A DNA stretch of 64,000 bases, from positions 4,898,001 through 4,962,000 of the forward strand of contig NZ_CP059067.1 of NCBI RefSeq assembly GCF_017795745.1. Direction: 5' to 3'. The notes under the pieces were generated by a model, which had not been told where the DNA came from, ran no database searches, and was given only the letters and a program-made list of their open reading frames with translations. Numbering within the stretch: position 1 is the first letter of the stretch; the number at the start of each line of letters is the position of its first letter. This document shows, piece after piece, positions 21,805-32,224 of this stretch. This stretch comes from Rhizobacter sp. AJA081-3 (lineage in GTDB: Bacteria; Pseudomonadota; Gammaproteobacteria; Burkholderiales; Burkholderiaceae_C). The position numbers and the translations under genes are program-made.

Positions 21805-22305
21805 ATGACCCGCAAACCCACCGTTCCCGATGCCGACCGCACGCCGCTGGCGATGCTGGCCGAGGCCGGCGTGCATTCGATCGTCGGCTACCAGCTCGCG
21901 CAGGCGGCCATCGTCACCGACCAGGTGTTCGACGACCGCGTCGGTCGCCAGGGCGGCCTGCGCAAGGTGGAGTTCACCATCCTCGCGCTGGTGCAGGGCA
22001 ACCCCGACGCGACCGCGCGGCAGCTCGCGCGCGCACTGGCGGTGACGCCGCCGAACATCGCCATCTGGCTCGACAAGCTCGAGTCGCGCGGACTGGTCGC
22101 GCGCACGCGCAGCGAGAGCGACGCGCGCATGCAGCACATCCGCATCACGCGTGCCGGCGCGGCCCTGGTGGACCGTTCGGTGCAGCTGCTTTTGGAGGGC
22201 GAGCAGTCGGCGCTTGCCGCACTCAGCGCGGCGGAGCGCGCCATCCTGATCGAGCTGCTGCACAAGATCGCGATGTCGCGCAAGCGCGCCGACAGCGCGC
22301 CCTGA
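21805..22305 (+). CDS. MarR-family transcriptional regulator
   Basis: The 166-residue protein has a winged helix-turn-helix: RKVEFTILALVQGNP as lead helix, TARQLARALAVTPPNIAIWL as the HTH and LVARTRSESDARMQHIRIT as the wing with the family's D-x-R motif. Flanking helices would form the dimer interface. MarR proteins usually repress a divergent gene and are released by a phenolic ligand. Its divergence from the tannase-like gene suggests control of aromatic-ester breakdown, which is inference. Confidence 0.88.
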   Translation: MTRKPTVPDADRTPLAMLAEAGVHSIVGYQLAQAAIVTDQVFDDRVGRQGGLRKVEFTILALVQGNPDATARQLARALAVTPPNIAIWLDKLESRGLVARTRSESDARMQHIRITRAGAALVDRSVQLLLEGEQSALAALSAAERAILIELLHKIAMSRKRADSAP

Positions 22306-22308
22306 GGC

Positions 22309-23091
22309 TCAGCCCGGCGCGTACATCACGTTGATGCGCGCCACGTACTTGGGCACCGGCCCGCGCACCTGGCAGCCCACATGCAGCACCGAGTGCGCGC
22401 CGAAGCCGTGGCGGAAGAACAGCGCATTGCCCTTGGCCGGCAGCACGTCGTGCGCGCTGCCGTCGGGGCGGAACAGGCGCGTCTGGCCACCCTGCACGCC
22501 GTCGTCGGGTCCGTTCAGGTAGAGCAGCATGGTCAGGCAGGAGCGCAGGCCCGGCCACTGCACCATCTCGCGCCGGTCGGCACTCAGGCCGAAGCCGGGC
22601 CAGTCGCCGTCGGTGTGGCGGTTGAACACGTCGCCGTCGTCGTAGCGGTACATGTTGATGCGCTCGCTCAGCCGCGGGAACAGGTGCGCGCCGTCGATGC
22701 GCGACGGCAGCAGGTGGGCCATTCGCTCGAACAGCGGGCCGAGCAGCGCGGTGTCGGCCACCCAGTGCACCGACTTGTTCATGCGCATGCCTGGGGGCGT
22801 GCTGATGCCCGGGGCCTCGTCGCGGTAGCCGAAACGTTCGCTGGCCTCGACGATGGCGTCGGCCTCGTCGGCCGTCATCAGGCCGCGGATCTCGAAGGCG
22901 AGCAGGCCGCCGAGCTCGATGTCGTGGCGCGTCGGGCGCAGGCCGGCATCGGCGGCCAGCACGAGCGCCGGCGCGGGGGTCTCGAAGGCGTGGATCGGCG
23001 TGTCCTCGACCAGGCCGCCCATCGGCAGCGAGCCGGGCATCACCGCCACCGTGCGGTGCGGCGGCCAGTCGTGCGCCCTGCGCCTCACCAT
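22309..23091 (-). CDS. 2-oxoglutarate/Fe(II)-dependent oxygenase, prolyl-4-hydroxylase-like
   Basis: The 260-residue protein has the iron facial triad: HTD at 159-161 and His237 in VLHVG, with Lys248 or Arg252 ([14 protein letters not shown]) as the 2-oxoglutarate-binding basic residue. The end resembles the conserved segment of bacterial prolyl 4-hydroxylase-type enzymes. It should use O2 and 2-oxoglutarate to hydroxylate a substrate I cannot identify. It overlaps the end of the upstream VOC gene by 7 bases, so the two are co-transcribed and probably coupled. The start at 23091 is fixed by that overlap. Confidence 0.8.
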   Translation of the reverse strand: MVRRRAHDWPPHRTVAVMPGSLPMGGLVEDTPIHAFETPAPALVLAADAGLRPTRHDIELGGLLAFEIRGLMTADEADAIVEASERFGYRDEAPGISTPPGMRMNKSVHWVADTALLGPLFERMAHLLPSRIDGAHLFPRLSERINMYRYDDGDVFNRHTDGDWPGFGLSADRREMVQWPGLRSCLTMLLYLNGPDDGVQGGQTRLFRPDGSAHDVLPAKGNALFFRHGFGAHSVLHVGCQVRGPVPKYVARINVMYAPG

Positions 23092-23501
23092 TGGCCGACG
23101 TTGGGCATCGAGGCCCAGGGCTCGGCGGGGGCGAGCGCGTTGCCGGACTGCAGCAGCTCGATCGAGATGTTGTCGGGCGAGCGCACGAAGGCCATGCGGC
23201 CGTCGCGCGGCGGGCGGTTGATGGTCACGCCGATACCTTGAAAGCGTTCGCAGGCTGCATAGATATCGCCGACGCGGTAGGCGAGATGTCCGAAATTGCG
23301 GCCGCCATAGTCCTTCTCGTCCCAGTTGTGGGTGAGCTCGACCTGCGCGTCGGGCTGCCCGGGTGGTGCCAGGAAGACGAGCGTGAAGCGGCCGGCGGGC
23401 ACGTCGCGCTTTCGGATCACCTCGAGGCCGAGCGCCTCGCAGTAGAAGCGCAGCGACGCGTCGATGTCGGTCACGCGGACCATGGTGTGCAGGTATTTCA
23501 T
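23085..23501 (-). CDS. VOC-family protein, lactoylglutathione-lyase-like
   Basis: The 138-residue protein resembles glyoxalase I: it opens [20 protein letters not shown] and keeps the four metal ligands of that family (His5, Glu55 in VELTHNW, His72 in FGHLAYRV, Glu115 in SIELLQ). Glyoxalase I converts the methylglyoxal-glutathione hemithioacetal to S-lactoylglutathione. It is weaker than GloA in the last third ([13 protein letters not shown] in place of the usual F-x-x-D-P-D-G), so another VOC lyase or dioxygenase role is possible. It lies 94 bp after the GMC oxidoreductase gene and overlaps the 2-oxoglutarate oxygenase gene. Confidence 0.8.
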   Translation of the reverse strand: MKYLHTMVRVTDIDASLRFYCEALGLEVIRKRDVPAGRFTLVFLAPPGQPDAQVELTHNWDEKDYGGRNFGHLAYRVGDIYAACERFQGIGVTINRPPRDGRMAFVRSPDNISIELLQSGNALAPAEPWASMPNVGQW

Positions 23502-23595
23502 TCCGGGCCTTTCTGCGGGTCGGGTGCGATTGTCGGCCCGCCGCGTCGACGCTGCCCGCGTGCGGATTTGCGCCACGCAGCGCGGCGACCGAACC

Positions 23596-25023
23596 TCAGC
23601 GTCCGAGTTGTGCGGCGAGATGGTCCGCCAAGCGAAGCGACAGCTGCACGATGGTGAAGGTCGGGTTCGCGTGACCGCCGGTGGGGAACACCGAGGAACC
23701 ACCGATGTAGAGGTTGTCGATGCCGAACACGCGGCACTGGCCATCCACGATGCCCTTGTCCGGCCCGGACGCCATGCGCGTGCCGCCCATATGGTGAAAG
23801 CCCACCGGCTCGCCCGCATCGGGATAGTCGCGCCCTTGCGCCAGCCACGCCGCCATGCGGACGCGGCCGATGTCGGCTTCGGCCAGGTAGCGGCCCACCG
23901 ACATCATCGCCTGCGTGACCGTCTGGCGATCGATCGGCTGCTTGCGCCAGGTGAGCTTGACGCGCGGCATGCCCAGGGCGTCGCGCCCGCTGTCCAGCTC
24001 GATGCGATTGCTCGCCTGCGGTGATTGCTCCCATGCGGCGAAGATGTGCATTCCGCAGGCGTAGTCGTCGTGGTGTCGGCGCACCAGGTCGTCGAAGAAC
24101 TGGGGTGCCACGCACAGGCCGCTCTTGAGCAGACGCTTGAGGCGGTTGATGCCGACGTACATGCGCACGCCGAAATTGCCGCCGCCGCGCTCGCGCAGCG
24201 CCTGTGCCGAGGGCGCGAAGAAGCGCATGCCGCTCGGCGATTCGCCGGCACTGCCGACCACCACCGCATCGCCCACCCCGAAGTGCGGGTGCTCCATCCA
24301 GTAGCGGCCCAGCGTGCGGGCGTCGGGCACCACGCCGCCGCGGTGTCGCTCGTTGGCCCACAGCAGCAGGCGACTGTTCTCGATGCCGCCGGTGCACAGG
24401 CAGAAGATGGCGGCGCCCAGCCGCTGCGGCGGGCCGCCTTGGACCGCCACGTCCACCGCGTCGATGCGCCCGTTGCGCGGCACGATGTCGACCACCGGGG
24501 CATTCAGCAGCAAGGCGATGTGGGGCGAAGCCGCGATCTCGTCGTGGTAGTGGGCGCCGAAGCGGATCGAGTGGCCGAAGTTGAAGAAGACCTCGTTGAG
24601 CTCCGCGTTGAGCACCCGGTCGGGCGCGAGCGGCGGCACGTCGAGCATGACCTCGGCGGCGTGGGTGTAGGGGTCCAGGTCGGCCTTGCGGATCGGCCAG
24701 CCGGAGTCGGGCATGCCGGCGCGCGCTTCGAAGTCGACCGCATCGAGCGGCCGGCACCAGCCTTCCCAGAGGCCCGAGGTGCCGCCCAGGCAGCGCAGCC
24801 GCGCCCGGCGCAGGTCGACGTAGGGATCGCCGACGACGCTGCCGCCGTAGGCGTCCTGCACGTCGCCGTCGGCCGTCTCGCCGCCCGCTTCGAGCAGCAG
24901 GCAGGGCACCTTGCGCCGGCCGAGAGCGAGCGCCAGCGACATGCCGGCCGGGCCCGAGCCGATGATGCACACCTGCGGCACGAAGCCCGACGCCCGCAGG
25001 GCGTCCAGGCGTTCGAAGATCAC
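23596..25023 (-). CDS. GMC-family FAD-dependent oxidoreductase
   Basis: The 475-residue protein has an N-terminal Rossmann FAD site [14 protein letters not shown] (about 22-35), [10 protein letters not shown] in the substrate/FAD region and a C-terminal GMC domain with HHMGGTRMA and [15 protein letters not shown], including the conserved His and Asn of the active site. Members oxidise alcohols, sugars or sterols and pass electrons to O2 or a respiratory acceptor. There is no signal peptide on this chain. The start is a GTG at 25023 overlapping the stop of a 43-codon upstream frame (GTGA), implying translational coupling. The substrate is unknown. Confidence 0.85.
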   Translation of the reverse strand: MIFERLDALRASGFVPQVCIIGSGPAGMSLALALGRRKVPCLLLEAGGETADGDVQDAYGGSVVGDPYVDLRRARLRCLGGTSGLWEGWCRPLDAVDFEARAGMPDSGWPIRKADLDPYTHAAEVMLDVPPLAPDRVLNAELNEVFFNFGHSIRFGAHYHDEIAASPHIALLLNAPVVDIVPRNGRIDAVDVAVQGGPPQRLGAAIFCLCTGGIENSRLLLWANERHRGGVVPDARTLGRYWMEHPHFGVGDAVVVGSAGESPSGMRFFAPSAQALRERGGGNFGVRMYVGINRLKRLLKSGLCVAPQFFDDLVRRHHDDYACGMHIFAAWEQSPQASNRIELDSGRDALGMPRVKLTWRKQPIDRQTVTQAMMSVGRYLAEADIGRVRMAAWLAQGRDYPDAGEPVGFHHMGGTRMASGPDKGIVDGQCRVFGIDNLYIGGSSVFPTGGHANPTFTIVQLSLRLADHLAAQLGR

Positions 25024-25151
25024 CGGTCGTCTCGCTTGAGGATCCAGCCGGCGCGCAGGGTCAGGCCCGCGCCCAGGGGGACAGGCGGCGCCGCCCGCAA
25101 CCGCCGCAACGGGGCAAGAAGGAAGAGCAACAGCACGGACCGGCGTCTCAT
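25020..25151 (-). CDS. Small hydrophobic peptide coupled to the GMC oxidoreductase (hypothetical)
   Basis: A 43-residue frame starts at ATG 25151 with GAGG ten bases upstream and ends in a TGA that overlaps the GMC start codon. The peptide opens MRRRSVLLLFLLAPLRRLRA, a basic N-terminus followed by a short hydrophobic stretch like a truncated leader, and ends [10 protein letters not shown] recognise no family. Some GMC dehydrogenases have a small Tat-exported partner subunit encoded just upstream; this could be a remnant of one or a leader peptide for coupling. It may also be non-functional. Confidence 0.35.
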   Translation of the reverse strand: MRRRSVLLLFLLAPLRRLRAAPPVPLGAGLTLRAGWILKRDDR

Positions 25152-25231
25152 CGATCGATAACCTCGGGGCGCAGCATCCGCCGCGGCGGACCCACGCGTC
25201 TGTGCGCTATCGAACGCGGGCGACCGCCGAT

Positions 25232-25540
25232 TCAGTGCGGCGCCCCGCCCGGGCGCGAGGGATCGGTGGGGGCGTGCAGGTCGTCAGGCAGCGGGCTGTC
25301 GGTGTGTTCGACGATCTGCACGCCGTCGAGCAGGTCCATCGACGAGGTGGCCCAGCTGTCCATGGGCTGGGTGGAGCGCCCGTCGTGCGGCGGCGGCGGG
25401 ACGCTGTGGGCATCGACCCATTCGCCGCCGGGCTTGTCCGCGGTGATGCGCCAGACCTTGCGGCCCAGGGTTGGCGCGGGCGAGCGCCCGCCTTCGGCCG
25501 GCCACTTCCCGAACGTGAGCACCCGCAACACGGCCAGCAT
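25232..25540 (-). CDS. Hypothetical protein
   Basis: This 102-residue protein of unknown function begins MLAVLRVLTFGKWPAEGG; the ATG at 25540 has AGAGGTG nine bases upstream. It contains LGRKVWRITADKPGGEWVDA and a Pro/His/Asp-rich tail. I see no signal peptide, membrane helix or known motif. It precedes the small coupled frame and GMC gene on the same strand by about 80 bp and may be co-transcribed with them. Confidence 0.6.
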   Translation of the reverse strand: MLAVLRVLTFGKWPAEGGRSPAPTLGRKVWRITADKPGGEWVDAHSVPPPPHDGRSTQPMDSWATSSMDLLDGVQIVEHTDSPLPDDLHAPTDPSRPGGAPH

Positions 25541-25727
25541 GATTCGATTCACCTCTGCGATTCCTGCGCCATCGGGGCGACGGGTGCAGAAGGTACGCAT
25601 GGCGGCGCATGGCGTCATCGCCACGAAAAGGGGTGGCGGCGCACTGCGCACGTTATGGGCCTGTGCCGTCGCCCGCCACAGACGCCGGTGTGCCGTGCGT
25701 CACGGTCGCGATCGCGGGCCGATGCGC

Positions 25728-26852
25728 TCAGTCCAGCGGCCAGCCCGCCGCCTTGGGCACGCTCAGGGCCTCGGCCTCGCTGACCACGGTGTCGCCCGCA
25801 TGCGGTGCCCCGGCGCTGCGCCACCAGGGTGTGACGCGCTCCACCTGCACCGGTTCGACAGCCTCGCCCAGGCGCGGCATGACGAGCTGCACGCCGCGTG
25901 CCGGCGCCTTGGCCAGCAAGGTCTCGGCGGGGTCGTCCCAGGCGTGCATGGCCAGGCTGAAGGTGCCCCAGTGCACCGGCAGGAAAGCGCCGCCGCCGAG
26001 CAGCGCATGGGCCTCGAGCGCGTTGTCGGGTCCGAGGTGGATGTCGCCCCACGAGGGGTGGAAGGCGCCGACTTCGAGCATCACCAGGTCGAAGGGGCCG
26101 AGCCGCTCGCAGATCAGGCCGTACTCGGTGGTCAGGCCGGTATCGCCGCTGAAGAAGACCGAGTGTTTCGCGGTGCGGATCACCATCGACGACCACAGCG
26201 TCGCGTTGCGGTCCTTCAGGCCTCGGCCGCTGAAGTGCTGCGAGGGCGCCGCCGACACCGCCAGCTCGCCGCCGGGCAGGGTGTGGTGTTCCCACCAGTC
26301 GAGCTCGGTGATCAGCCCGGCCGGCACGCCGAAGGCCTCGAGGTGCGCACCGACGCCCAGCGAGGTGACGAAGGGCACGCCGGTCTTCGCCAGCGCACGC
26401 ACGGTGCCGTAGTCGAGGTGGTCGTAGTGGTCGTGCGAGACGACCACCAGGTCCAGCGGCGGCAGCGCGCGCAGCGGGATCGGCACCGGCTGGAAGCGCT
26501 TCGGCCCGATCAGCCGCGAAGGCGAGGCGCGCGCGCCCCACACCGGGTCGGTGAGCACGCGGTAGCCGTCGATCTCGATCAGCACCGTCGAGTGGCCGAG
26601 CCAGGTGGCACGCAGGCCGCTGCCGACCGGCTTCGCCCAGCCCGGGCGCGGGTCGATCGAGGGCAGCGGGCCCGCGGGCACGCGGCGGTTGCCGCCGCGG
26701 AGGAAGTCGCTGATCGTGGGCCGCGGCACGCCGTGGTCGCGCAGCCCCGGCAGGATGGGGTGCAGGTTGCGGAAGCCCTCGCCGGCCCAGCGCAGCGAGG
26801 CCTGCATGCGTTCGAGCCGGGCGCCGGCCGCGCGTTTGCCGAATGACTTCAT
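25728..26852 (-). CDS. MBL-fold metallo-hydrolase (NAPE-PLD/UlaG-like)
   Basis: The 374-residue protein has the metallo-beta-lactamase fold of the group that includes NAPE-phospholipase D: ATWLGHSTVLIEIDG leads into the metal motif SHDHYDHLD (H-x-H-x-D-H), followed by SGDTGL with the bridging Asp and a late LPVHWGTF His. It should be a zinc-dependent hydrolase of phosphodiester, lactone or related bonds. The ATG at 26852 has GGAGG upstream; a GTG at 26876 is possible. It follows the exporter operon by 64 bp on the same strand. The substrate is unknown. Confidence 0.85.
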   Translation of the reverse strand: MKSFGKRAAGARLERMQASLRWAGEGFRNLHPILPGLRDHGVPRPTISDFLRGGNRRVPAGPLPSIDPRPGWAKPVGSGLRATWLGHSTVLIEIDGYRVLTDPVWGARASPSRLIGPKRFQPVPIPLRALPPLDLVVVSHDHYDHLDYGTVRALAKTGVPFVTSLGVGAHLEAFGVPAGLITELDWWEHHTLPGGELAVSAAPSQHFSGRGLKDRNATLWSSMVIRTAKHSVFFSGDTGLTTEYGLICERLGPFDLVMLEVGAFHPSWGDIHLGPDNALEAHALLGGGAFLPVHWGTFSLAMHAWDDPAETLLAKAPARGVQLVMPRLGEAVEPVQVERVTPWWRSAGAPHAGDTVVSEAEALSVPKAAGWPLD

Positions 26853-26916
26853 CGTCGGTGGGACCTCCAGCGGCACATCATGCCCGCCGCAGCCGCAGCG
26901 TGCCCGGCCGGAGGCC

Positions 26917-28116
26917 CTAGACCTTGCGCGGCTTCACGCGCAGCCCGTCGCGCGTGGCGGCCGGCGGGTAGACGATCACCTGTGTGCCCGGCTGCACGCC
27001 TGATTCGATCCAGGCCTCGCTGCCGTTGCGTGCGCCGAGCTTCACCGCCACCCGCTTCGCGCGGCCGCCGTCGAGCACGAACACGGCCATGCCGCCCTCA
27101 CCTTCGGGCACCGGGAAGACGGCGCTGACCGGCACCTTGAGCACCTTGTCCAGCGAGCGCGTGATGATGCGCACGCCGACGCGGAAGCCGTCGCCGAGCG
27201 CGCGCCATTGTTCTGCCGGGCTGGTCAGGTCGATCAGCACGCGCACGCGCTGCTCCTCCACGCCGAGCGCCGACACCTTGGTGAAGGCGCCCGGCTCGAC
27301 GCGCCGCACGCGGCCCTGCAGCACGCCGTCACCGCCCCAGCGCTCGATGCGCACCAGGCTGCCCGGCTGGGCGCGCAGTGCATCGGCGGTGAGCAGTTCG
27401 GCCACCACCTCGAGCCTTGCCGTGTCGCCCAGCTCCAGGATCGGCGCGCCCAGCGCCACCACGCCCTCGCTGGCCTGAACGACCTTGAGCACGCGGCCGG
27501 CCACCGGCGCTCGCAGTGCGAAGCCGCGCCCGCCGCCGGGCTGGGTGAGCGCCAGAAGCGCGGCGCGTGCCTGCTCGACCTCATGGGCGGCGATGTGGCC
27601 CTCTTCGACAGCGGCATCCAGATCCTTCTGCGCGGCCATCACCGTCAGGCGGTCGGTTTCCAGCTTGGTGGGCGCGACGAAACCCTGCTTGGCGAGCTGC
27701 TCGGTGCGCTGCTGCTCATTGCGCGCTTGCGCCAGCGCGACCTTGGCGCCCTCGGTGCGCGCGGCCACGCGCTGCCGCTGGGCCTGCGCGATCTCGACGC
27801 GCAGCTGCTGCTCGCGCCGCGTGCGCTCGTCGAGCATCGCCGGCAGCACCGGCGTGAGCGTGGCCAGCAGCGCGCCGGCCTCGACCGCGTCGCCCTCGCG
27901 CAGCGTGATGCGCGGCAGCAGCGCGGCCAGCGGCGCCGAGACCACGTAGCGATCGCGCAGTCGGGTCTTGCCGTCCTCCTCGATCGAGGTCTCGAACGGG
28001 CCCTCGGTGACGCTGGCCACCTCGACCTCCAGGGGCCGCGGGGCGAGTGCCCAGCCGAGCAGGGCGGCGAGCGCCAGCGAGGTGGCGCCGCCGATGATCC
28101 AGGTGCTCTTCTTCAT
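26917..28116 (-). CDS. Periplasmic adaptor (HlyD/MacA-like) of an ABC exporter
   Basis: The 399-residue protein has an N-terminal signal anchor (about 7-26), a lipoyl-like half (REGDAVEAGALLATLTP), a long alpha-helical hairpin rich in Gln/Arg/Ala (about 95-190), the second lipoyl half (APVAGRVLKVVQASEGVVALG) and beta-barrel and membrane-proximal domains. Such adaptors link an inner-membrane transporter to an outer-membrane channel. It starts 4 bases after the stop of the FtsX-type permease, so the three genes form one operon. No outer-membrane factor is encoded beside it. Confidence 0.88.
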   Translation of the reverse strand: MKKSTWIIGGATSLALAALLGWALAPRPLEVEVASVTEGPFETSIEEDGKTRLRDRYVVSAPLAALLPRITLREGDAVEAGALLATLTPVLPAMLDERTRREQQLRVEIAQAQRQRVAARTEGAKVALAQARNEQQRTEQLAKQGFVAPTKLETDRLTVMAAQKDLDAAVEEGHIAAHEVEQARAALLALTQPGGGRGFALRAPVAGRVLKVVQASEGVVALGAPILELGDTARLEVVAELLTADALRAQPGSLVRIERWGGDGVLQGRVRRVEPGAFTKVSALGVEEQRVRVLIDLTSPAEQWRALGDGFRVGVRIITRSLDKVLKVPVSAVFPVPEGEGGMAVFVLDGGRAKRVAVKLGARNGSEAWIESGVQPGTQVIVYPPAATRDGLRVKPRKV

Positions 28117-28120
28117 GTTG

Positions 28121-30493
28121 TCATTCCCTTGTCTTCAGCACGGCGACCATGTCGAGCGTGTCGATGCGCCGGCGCACGATCAGCGCGCTGACCACGCCGG
28201 CGCAGAGCACGCACAGCGCCGCCCAGGCATAGGTGCGCGGCAGGATCACCACCGGAAAGTAGAACTGGTCGGAGGCCAGCAGCCCCGAGATCAGGTGCAC
28301 CAGGCCGAAGCCCAGCGCCATGCCCAGCGGCAGCGCGACGCCGATGACGATGGCCAGCTCGCCCAGCAGCAGCGCCGACACCTCGGCGCGCGTGAAGCCG
28401 AGCACGCGCAGCGAGGCCAGCTCCCAGCCGCGCTCGGCCAGCGCGATGCGCGCGTTGTTGTAGACCACGCCGACCGCGATCACTGCCGCGAAGGCGGTGA
28501 GGATGGTGCTCATGATGCGCACGTTGCGCGCGCTGATCTCCTGCATGTTGCGCAGCATGGTCGCCTTGCTGAAGGCGCCGGCCACGCGCGGCAGCGACTT
28601 GATCGCCTCGAGCAAGCCTTCCTCGCGGCCGCGCTCGACGGCCAGCACGTAGCCGCTGGACAGGTCGCCGTCGCCGAGCGCACGGTTCAGCGCCTCGCGG
28701 TCCATGTAGGCGTTCAGGCCCATCATCTCGCGCACCGTGGCGCCGACCGTCATGGCGACGCTGCGCGGCCGGCCTTCCTCCACCTCGGCCAGCAGCGTGT
28801 CGCCCACGCGCACGCCGAGCTTGTCGGCCAGGCGGTCGGTGATCACCAGGCCCATGCCTTCCAGCGTGGTGGCGTGGTTCTCGGCGTCGACCACGCGGTA
28901 CAGCACGGCGCGGCCTTCGTAGCCGCGGATCAGGCTGCGCTCGCTGCGGTGGCCGTGGCGGAACGTGACCGGCACGAAGCGCGTCGACTCGACCTGCGTC
29001 ACCGCGGGCAGGCGGGCCAGGTCGAGCCGCGCGATGTCGTCGCCGGGTTCGACCATCCACACCGCCACGTCGCTGCGCATCGCCACGTTGAACTGCCCGT
29101 CGACGATGTACTCGATGGCGTCGCGGAAGAAGTTGCCGAGCACGACGATGGCCACCGCCGCAGCCACGCCGCCGATCGAGATCGTGGTGCGCCAGGGCCG
29201 GCGCTCCATGTTGCGGATGATCATGCGCAGCGCCGGGCTCATCGCCTGGATGCCCAGCCGCTCGAGCAGCGTGCGCCGGTAGCGGCCCGGCGCGGGCGGG
29301 CGCATCGCCTCCGCCGGCGCCAGCCGCACGGTGGCCAGGATGGCATTGAGTGTGCCGGCTACGGCGGTGGCCACCGTGATGCCCATGCTCACCAGCAGCA
29401 GCCACGGCGCCATGTGGTGCTCGAAACGCGGGAAGCGGAAGAACTCGGTGTACAGCCCGGTGAACATGGTGCCCAGCCGGTCGCCCACGACCATGCCGAG
29501 CAGCAGGCCGACGGCGACGATCAGCATCACGAGCTTGAGGTAGTGCACGGCGATGTCGCGGTTCGGGTAGCCCAGCGCCTTCAGCGCGGCGATCTGTTCG
29601 CGCTGCGTGGCCACCAGACGCGATACCACCACGTTGAGCAGGAAGGCCGCCACGCCGAGGAAGATCGCCGGCAGCACAGTGCCGAGCACGCGCTGCTCCT
29701 TGATCTCGTTGTCGAGCATGGCGTGCGAGGTCTGGTCGGCGCGGCCGTTGACCTGCCGCCCGCCGTAGGGCGCGAGCAGGCGCGACAGCGCGTCGATCAC
29801 CGCGGGCTCCGACGCCCCCGGTGCCAGCCGGATGGCGATGCGGTTGAAGGCGCCGTTCATGTCGTAGGCCGAGGCCAGCGCTTCGCGGTCCATCCAGAAG
29901 ATGCCGAAGCCGCGCAGGTCGGGCATGCCCCACAGGCCGGCGAAGACGAACTCGGGCGACAGCGCCGTGCCGACCACGATCAGCGTGCGCTGGCGGCCGT
30001 TGACCAGCGCTTTCAGCGTCGAGCCGGGCTTCAGGCCACGGGCCTGCGCGAAGCCCTCGGAGACCAGCACCTCCAGGCTGCCGTCGGCGCGGCGCACGCC
30101 GGCGCCATCGAGCGCGCGGCCGCCCGCCAGCGAGACGCGGTTCAGCGAGAAGGGGCGCTGCGGGTCCATGCCGATCAGCTGGCCGAGGATCGGGTCGGAC
30201 ACGCCGGGCAGTTCGACGCGCACCATCTGCTCCACCGTGGTCTGCACCTCGGCCACGCCGGGCTGAGCGGCCAGCGTGGCGGCCAGCGCGTTCGGCGCGC
30301 GCTTGACGGCGGCGAACAGGTCGGCGAAACGCGCGTCGGCATAGAAGTCGTCGCGCGCCAGCGCCAGCGAATCCACCGCCGACAGGCTGGTGATGAAGCC
30401 GCCGATGCCGCTGGCCACCACCAACGCGATGGTCAGCGCCTGGCTCCACATCAGGCGCAGGTCGCGCAGCAGCTTGCGGTCCAGGGCTTTCAT
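28121..30493 (-). CDS. FtsX-like ABC transporter permease (double FtsX domain)
   Basis: The 790-residue protein has an N-terminal membrane helix (about 17-38), a large periplasmic domain, and two blocks of three membrane helices typical of FtsX domains (about 270-400, then the C-terminal 120 residues), i.e. the duplicated 'type VII/MacB-like' permease architecture. It is followed by a MacA-type adaptor and preceded 7 bases earlier by the ATPase gene. Such systems extract lipids, lipoproteins or hydrophobic compounds from the periplasmic side of the inner membrane. Its cargo is unknown. Confidence 0.88.
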   Translation of the reverse strand: MKALDRKLLRDLRLMWSQALTIALVVASGIGGFITSLSAVDSLALARDDFYADARFADLFAAVKRAPNALAATLAAQPGVAEVQTTVEQMVRVELPGVSDPILGQLIGMDPQRPFSLNRVSLAGGRALDGAGVRRADGSLEVLVSEGFAQARGLKPGSTLKALVNGRQRTLIVVGTALSPEFVFAGLWGMPDLRGFGIFWMDREALASAYDMNGAFNRIAIRLAPGASEPAVIDALSRLLAPYGGRQVNGRADQTSHAMLDNEIKEQRVLGTVLPAIFLGVAAFLLNVVVSRLVATQREQIAALKALGYPNRDIAVHYLKLVMLIVAVGLLLGMVVGDRLGTMFTGLYTEFFRFPRFEHHMAPWLLLVSMGITVATAVAGTLNAILATVRLAPAEAMRPPAPGRYRRTLLERLGIQAMSPALRMIIRNMERRPWRTTISIGGVAAAVAIVVLGNFFRDAIEYIVDGQFNVAMRSDVAVWMVEPGDDIARLDLARLPAVTQVESTRFVPVTFRHGHRSERSLIRGYEGRAVLYRVVDAENHATTLEGMGLVITDRLADKLGVRVGDTLLAEVEEGRPRSVAMTVGATVREMMGLNAYMDREALNRALGDGDLSSGYVLAVERGREEGLLEAIKSLPRVAGAFSKATMLRNMQEISARNVRIMSTILTAFAAVIAVGVVYNNARIALAERGWELASLRVLGFTRAEVSALLLGELAIVIGVALPLGMALGFGLVHLISGLLASDQFYFPVVILPRTYAWAALCVLCAGVVSALIVRRRIDTLDMVAVLKTRE

Positions 30494-30500
30494 CGCGCGC

Positions 30501-31232
<732 letters not shown>

Positions 31233-31381
31233 GGGCGGGTCCGGGATCAGGGATTCTCCGGATCCTGCGCCGTGGCGGGCTGACCGACGTCAAGCGAGAT
31301 TTCGCACGGGCGCGGGCACTCGCTTCGTGCCAGCGGGGCGAACTGCGACAATCATTTCGGCCTGCGCCCATCATCCACGAC

Positions 31382-32197
31382 ATGTCCGTGACGACCATCC
31401 CGACCAAGACCCCGCTGGGTCATGAGGAGATGCGCCGCCGTACCGGCGGCCTGGGGCAGCGCCATCGCACCATCCTGTTCCTGATCGACGGCCGGCGCCC
31501 GCTCAGCGAGGTGCTCAGCCTGGCGCTGAAGGCCGGTGCCGCCACCAGCCACTTCGAGGACCTGGTGCGCATGGGTTTCGTCGAGCTGCCGCCGGAAGAG
31601 CCGCCGGCACCGCCGCCGACCGAATTGCCGTTCACGCCCGCCCAGGCGCAGATCACCGAACTGGCGGTGGAGGTGCCGGCCGAGCCTGAGCCCATGCCGC
31701 AGGCGCTCGATTCGATCCAGCCACCGCTGCCTGTCGATCCGGAACCGCCGCCGGCGGCCCGGCCCGCTCAGGCGCCACGTGAGCTGCCCAGGCCAGTGGC
31801 GCCGCCGACCCCGGCGGCGCCTGTGCGCTTCGACCCGGTCACCGACCTGCCGTCGCGGCCGTTCCTGCCGCCGTCGCGCAGCGGCCCGGCAACGCCGCCG
31901 GTCGTCTCGCCGGCGGAAGACCTGCCCGTGCTGGAGCAGGCGCGTGCCCAGCTCCAGGAGACGCTGCGCTGCGATCCGCAGCCCTCGAGCGCGCGGCTGG
32001 CCGAGCGCGTGCGTCTGGCGCAAGGCGGCTCCGAGCTGATCGATGTGGTGTGGGTGATGGAGCGGGGTCTGCACCACCACCAGCGTTCGCACCGCGGCCT
32101 GCTCGCGCTGCAGCGTGCGCGCGAGTTGCTCGGCCTGGGCAATACGCTGGTCGACGAGGACAGCCGGCCCAGCCGGCTGGACGACGAAGACTGGTGA
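31382..32197 (+). CDS. Hypothetical protein with a proline-rich linker
   Basis: The 271-residue protein has three parts. Residues 1-70 are compact and winged-helix-like (HRTILFLIDGRRPLSEVLSL, then HFEDLVRMGFVELP). Residues 71-170 are rich in Pro, Glu and Ala with no predicted fold. Residues 175-250 are helical (EQARAQLQETLRCDP, then LLALQRARELLGLG). There is no signal peptide. I recognise no named family; the pattern suggests a cytoplasmic regulatory or adaptor protein. It is divergent from the ABC exporter and convergent with a GGDEF gene. Confidence 0.7.
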   Translation: MSVTTIPTKTPLGHEEMRRRTGGLGQRHRTILFLIDGRRPLSEVLSLALKAGAATSHFEDLVRMGFVELPPEEPPAPPPTELPFTPAQAQITELAVEVPAEPEPMPQALDSIQPPLPVDPEPPPAARPAQAPRELPRPVAPPTPAAPVRFDPVTDLPSRPFLPPSRSGPATPPVVSPAEDLPVLEQARAQLQETLRCDPQPSSARLAERVRLAQGGSELIDVVWVMERGLHHHQRSHRGLLALQRARELLGLGNTLVDEDSRPSRLDDEDW

Positions 32198-32224
32198 GCG
32201 CCTCGGCGCCGGGGCGCCCGCCGC

